Source: Deltaproteobacteria bacterium (lineage in GTDB: Bacteria > Desulfobacterota > Desulfobacteria > Desulfobacterales > SURF-7). From it: a DNA stretch of 6,549 nucleotides. The DNA lies in assembly GCA_019307665.1 (NCBI GenBank), contig JAFDJC010000217.1:1-6549 (forward strand), in the 5' to 3' direction. A model generated the notes under the pieces. The model saw only the letters and a program-made list of their open reading frames with translations. It was not told the origin of the DNA and searched no databases. Made by a program: the position numbers and the translations under genes. Below are positions 5,893 to 6,549 of this stretch, in pieces (position 1 is the stretch's first letter; every line of letters starts with the position of its first letter).

Positions 5893-6167
5893 TTTTGTCC
5901 GGGGTTTTTCCTGTTTGATACCATTCGTTTCTTTCTAAGGCAATACATCAATAAGACCACCTTTATATCTGGAGCGAACAAAACTCACAAAAACACAGAT
6001 GTCGTCGTTTGTAAATAACGTCATCGGTTTCGTTCTGAGATCGTGCTGCGTGAGGTGATTTGAAAACGCTCCTGACCGAAGGCAACGATCCCTCATACAG
6101 CAATACACCTTGAAACGGGCGATGAGCCTGACATTGCCGCGCAGTTTCGGTTGGCGGTTTTGGATTA
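5893..6167. other. Intergenic stretch without a supported gene
   Basis: About 275 bases lie between the kinase start and the serine-hydrolase stop. A 78-codon minus-strand frame begins with TTG at 6171 overlapping the hydrolase stop, with GGGAGG almost touching it. Its product is low-complexity in composition (many R, C, F) and matches no family I know. A plus-strand frame (6076-6246) looks protein-like in places (DEPDIAAQFRLAVLDY) but has no start and runs antisense into the hydrolase gene. Hand-counted GC for 6061-6180 is about 52 percent, higher than the Hdr-like operon. It may be decayed coding DNA or a genomic repeat. Confidence 0.4.
5915..5943 (-). promoter_or_regulatory. Possible sigma-70 promoter for the kinase-regulator pair
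   Basis: TTGCCT (5943-5938) and TATCAA (5920-5915) are separated by 17 bases on the minus strand, each matching four of six consensus positions. The implied start lies only about 16 bases before the ATG at 5892, a short leader. This is a weak match, and another promoter further upstream is possible. Confidence 0.22.
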
Positions 6168-6549
6168 TCAAACCTCCCTTTTCGATTTAATAGCCTTTAT
6201 CACCTTTAGCATCAGTCTAAACGGTTTCGACTTCAATTCTGTCTGATTGATAGATCCTGCCATGTACAGATTCATGTCCTCGGAATAATAAAGGAATGCG
6301 CCGGTAGAACCTGAATGACCCCATAAAGGCGGTACTTTCATCAACATATTGATGAACCAGGGTAGTTTGAAGTACATCGTTCCGTACCCATATTGAAGCG
6401 GAAATTGCAATTTGTGCCAGTTATGCATCGTCTTCAGCGTGTCTCCACTGACAATTCGCCCTTCATTTAGGGCTTTCAGAAAAATGATACATTCTTCTGC
6501 TGTAGAGACAATGCCACCATCAGCCCAGTATGCCCCATTCGAGCGGGTG
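6168..6549 (-). CDS. Beta-lactamase-fold serine hydrolase, C-terminal part (5' end off window)
   Basis: The minus strand is open from the window edge to a TGA at 6170-6168, giving about 126 residues. The segment YWADGGIVSTAEECIIFLKAL is the block typical of class C beta-lactamase-related proteins (Pfam Beta-lactamase, PF00144), where ADGG is followed by a helix beginning STA. Further on, WGHSGSTGAFLYY supplies the HSG triad that replaces KTG in esterase- and peptidase-like members, and MYMAGSINQ-like sequence follows as the next strand. The catalytic SxxK and YxN motifs would lie upstream and cannot be checked. The C-terminus is basic (KAIKSKREV) with no extra domain. The family includes D-alanyl-D-alanine peptidases, esterases and true beta-lactamases; HSG rather than KTG argues against a true class C beta-lactamase. 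It points the same way as the kinase-regulator pair but is 275 bases upstream, so a shared operon is possible but unproven. Confidence 0.85.
   Translation of the reverse strand, partial: TRSNGAYWADGGIVSTAEECIIFLKALNEGRIVSGDTLKTMHNWHKLQFPLQYGYGTMYFKLPWFINMLMKVPPLWGHSGSTGAFLYYSEDMNLYMAGSINQTELKSKPFRLMLKVIKAIKSKREV

Noticed and set aside
6076..6246. Plus-strand open frame with protein-like segment DEPDIAAQFRLAVLDY
   Set aside because: It has no start codon after the TGA at 6073, its second half is antisense to the serine hydrolase, and I recognise no family.
1..6549. CRISPR array, tRNA, rRNA, insertion sequence or integration site
   Set aside because: No spaced repeats, cloverleaf, transposase or flanking inverted repeats were visible on either strand.

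Overview
The window looks like a piece of chromosome from an anaerobic, moderately AT-rich Desulfobacterota-type bacterium (a sulfate reducer, syntroph or relative). This assignment is an inference. It rests on a DUF3786-family protein, a membrane-bound heterodisulfide-reductase (Hdr)-like redox module combining b-type haem, c-type haem and [4Fe-4S] centres, a clear sigma-54 promoter, and a LytS/LytR-type two-component pair.

Layout. (1) 1-614, minus strand: DUF3786 protein, C-terminal end cut off by the window edge. (2) 615-1390: about 780 bases without a convincing gene. It holds a -10 box for the DUF3786 gene, short repeats and a weak hairpin. It ends in a near-consensus sigma-54 promoter (1294-1309) pointing right. 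(3) 1391-4044, plus strand: a two-gene operon with a 4-base ATGA overlap. The first gene encodes a 595-residue NarI-like cytochrome b, with a CxxCH haem-c motif in its outer loop, fused to two successive double-[4Fe-4S] modules, the second being HdrC-like. The second gene is an HdrB-like protein with two CCG domains. A hairpin follows. (4) 4141-5892, minus strand: a LytTR response regulator and its 5'-overlapping membrane histidine kinase. The kinase reading frame is broken by one base near a run of seven A. (5) 5893-6167: no convincing gene. (6) 6168-6549, minus strand: C-terminal part of a beta-lactamase-fold serine hydrolase, 5' end off the window.

How the parts work together. The operon at 1391-4044 reads as a quinone-linked electron-transfer unit. 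The b haems would connect to the menaquinone pool, the haem c would face the periplasm and could exchange electrons with a soluble cytochrome c. The cytoplasmic iron-sulfur wires would lead to HdrB, whose CCG clusters in known enzymes act on disulfides or thiols. Its sigma-54 promoter implies control by an NtrC-type activator that is not in this window. The two-component pair is a separate, convergent transcription unit of visibly higher GC, and nothing shows that it controls the Hdr-like operon.

The most unusual points are the domain arrangement of the 595-residue protein, the sigma-54 control, and the kinase frameshift, which could be a sequencing error, a real mutation or slippage.
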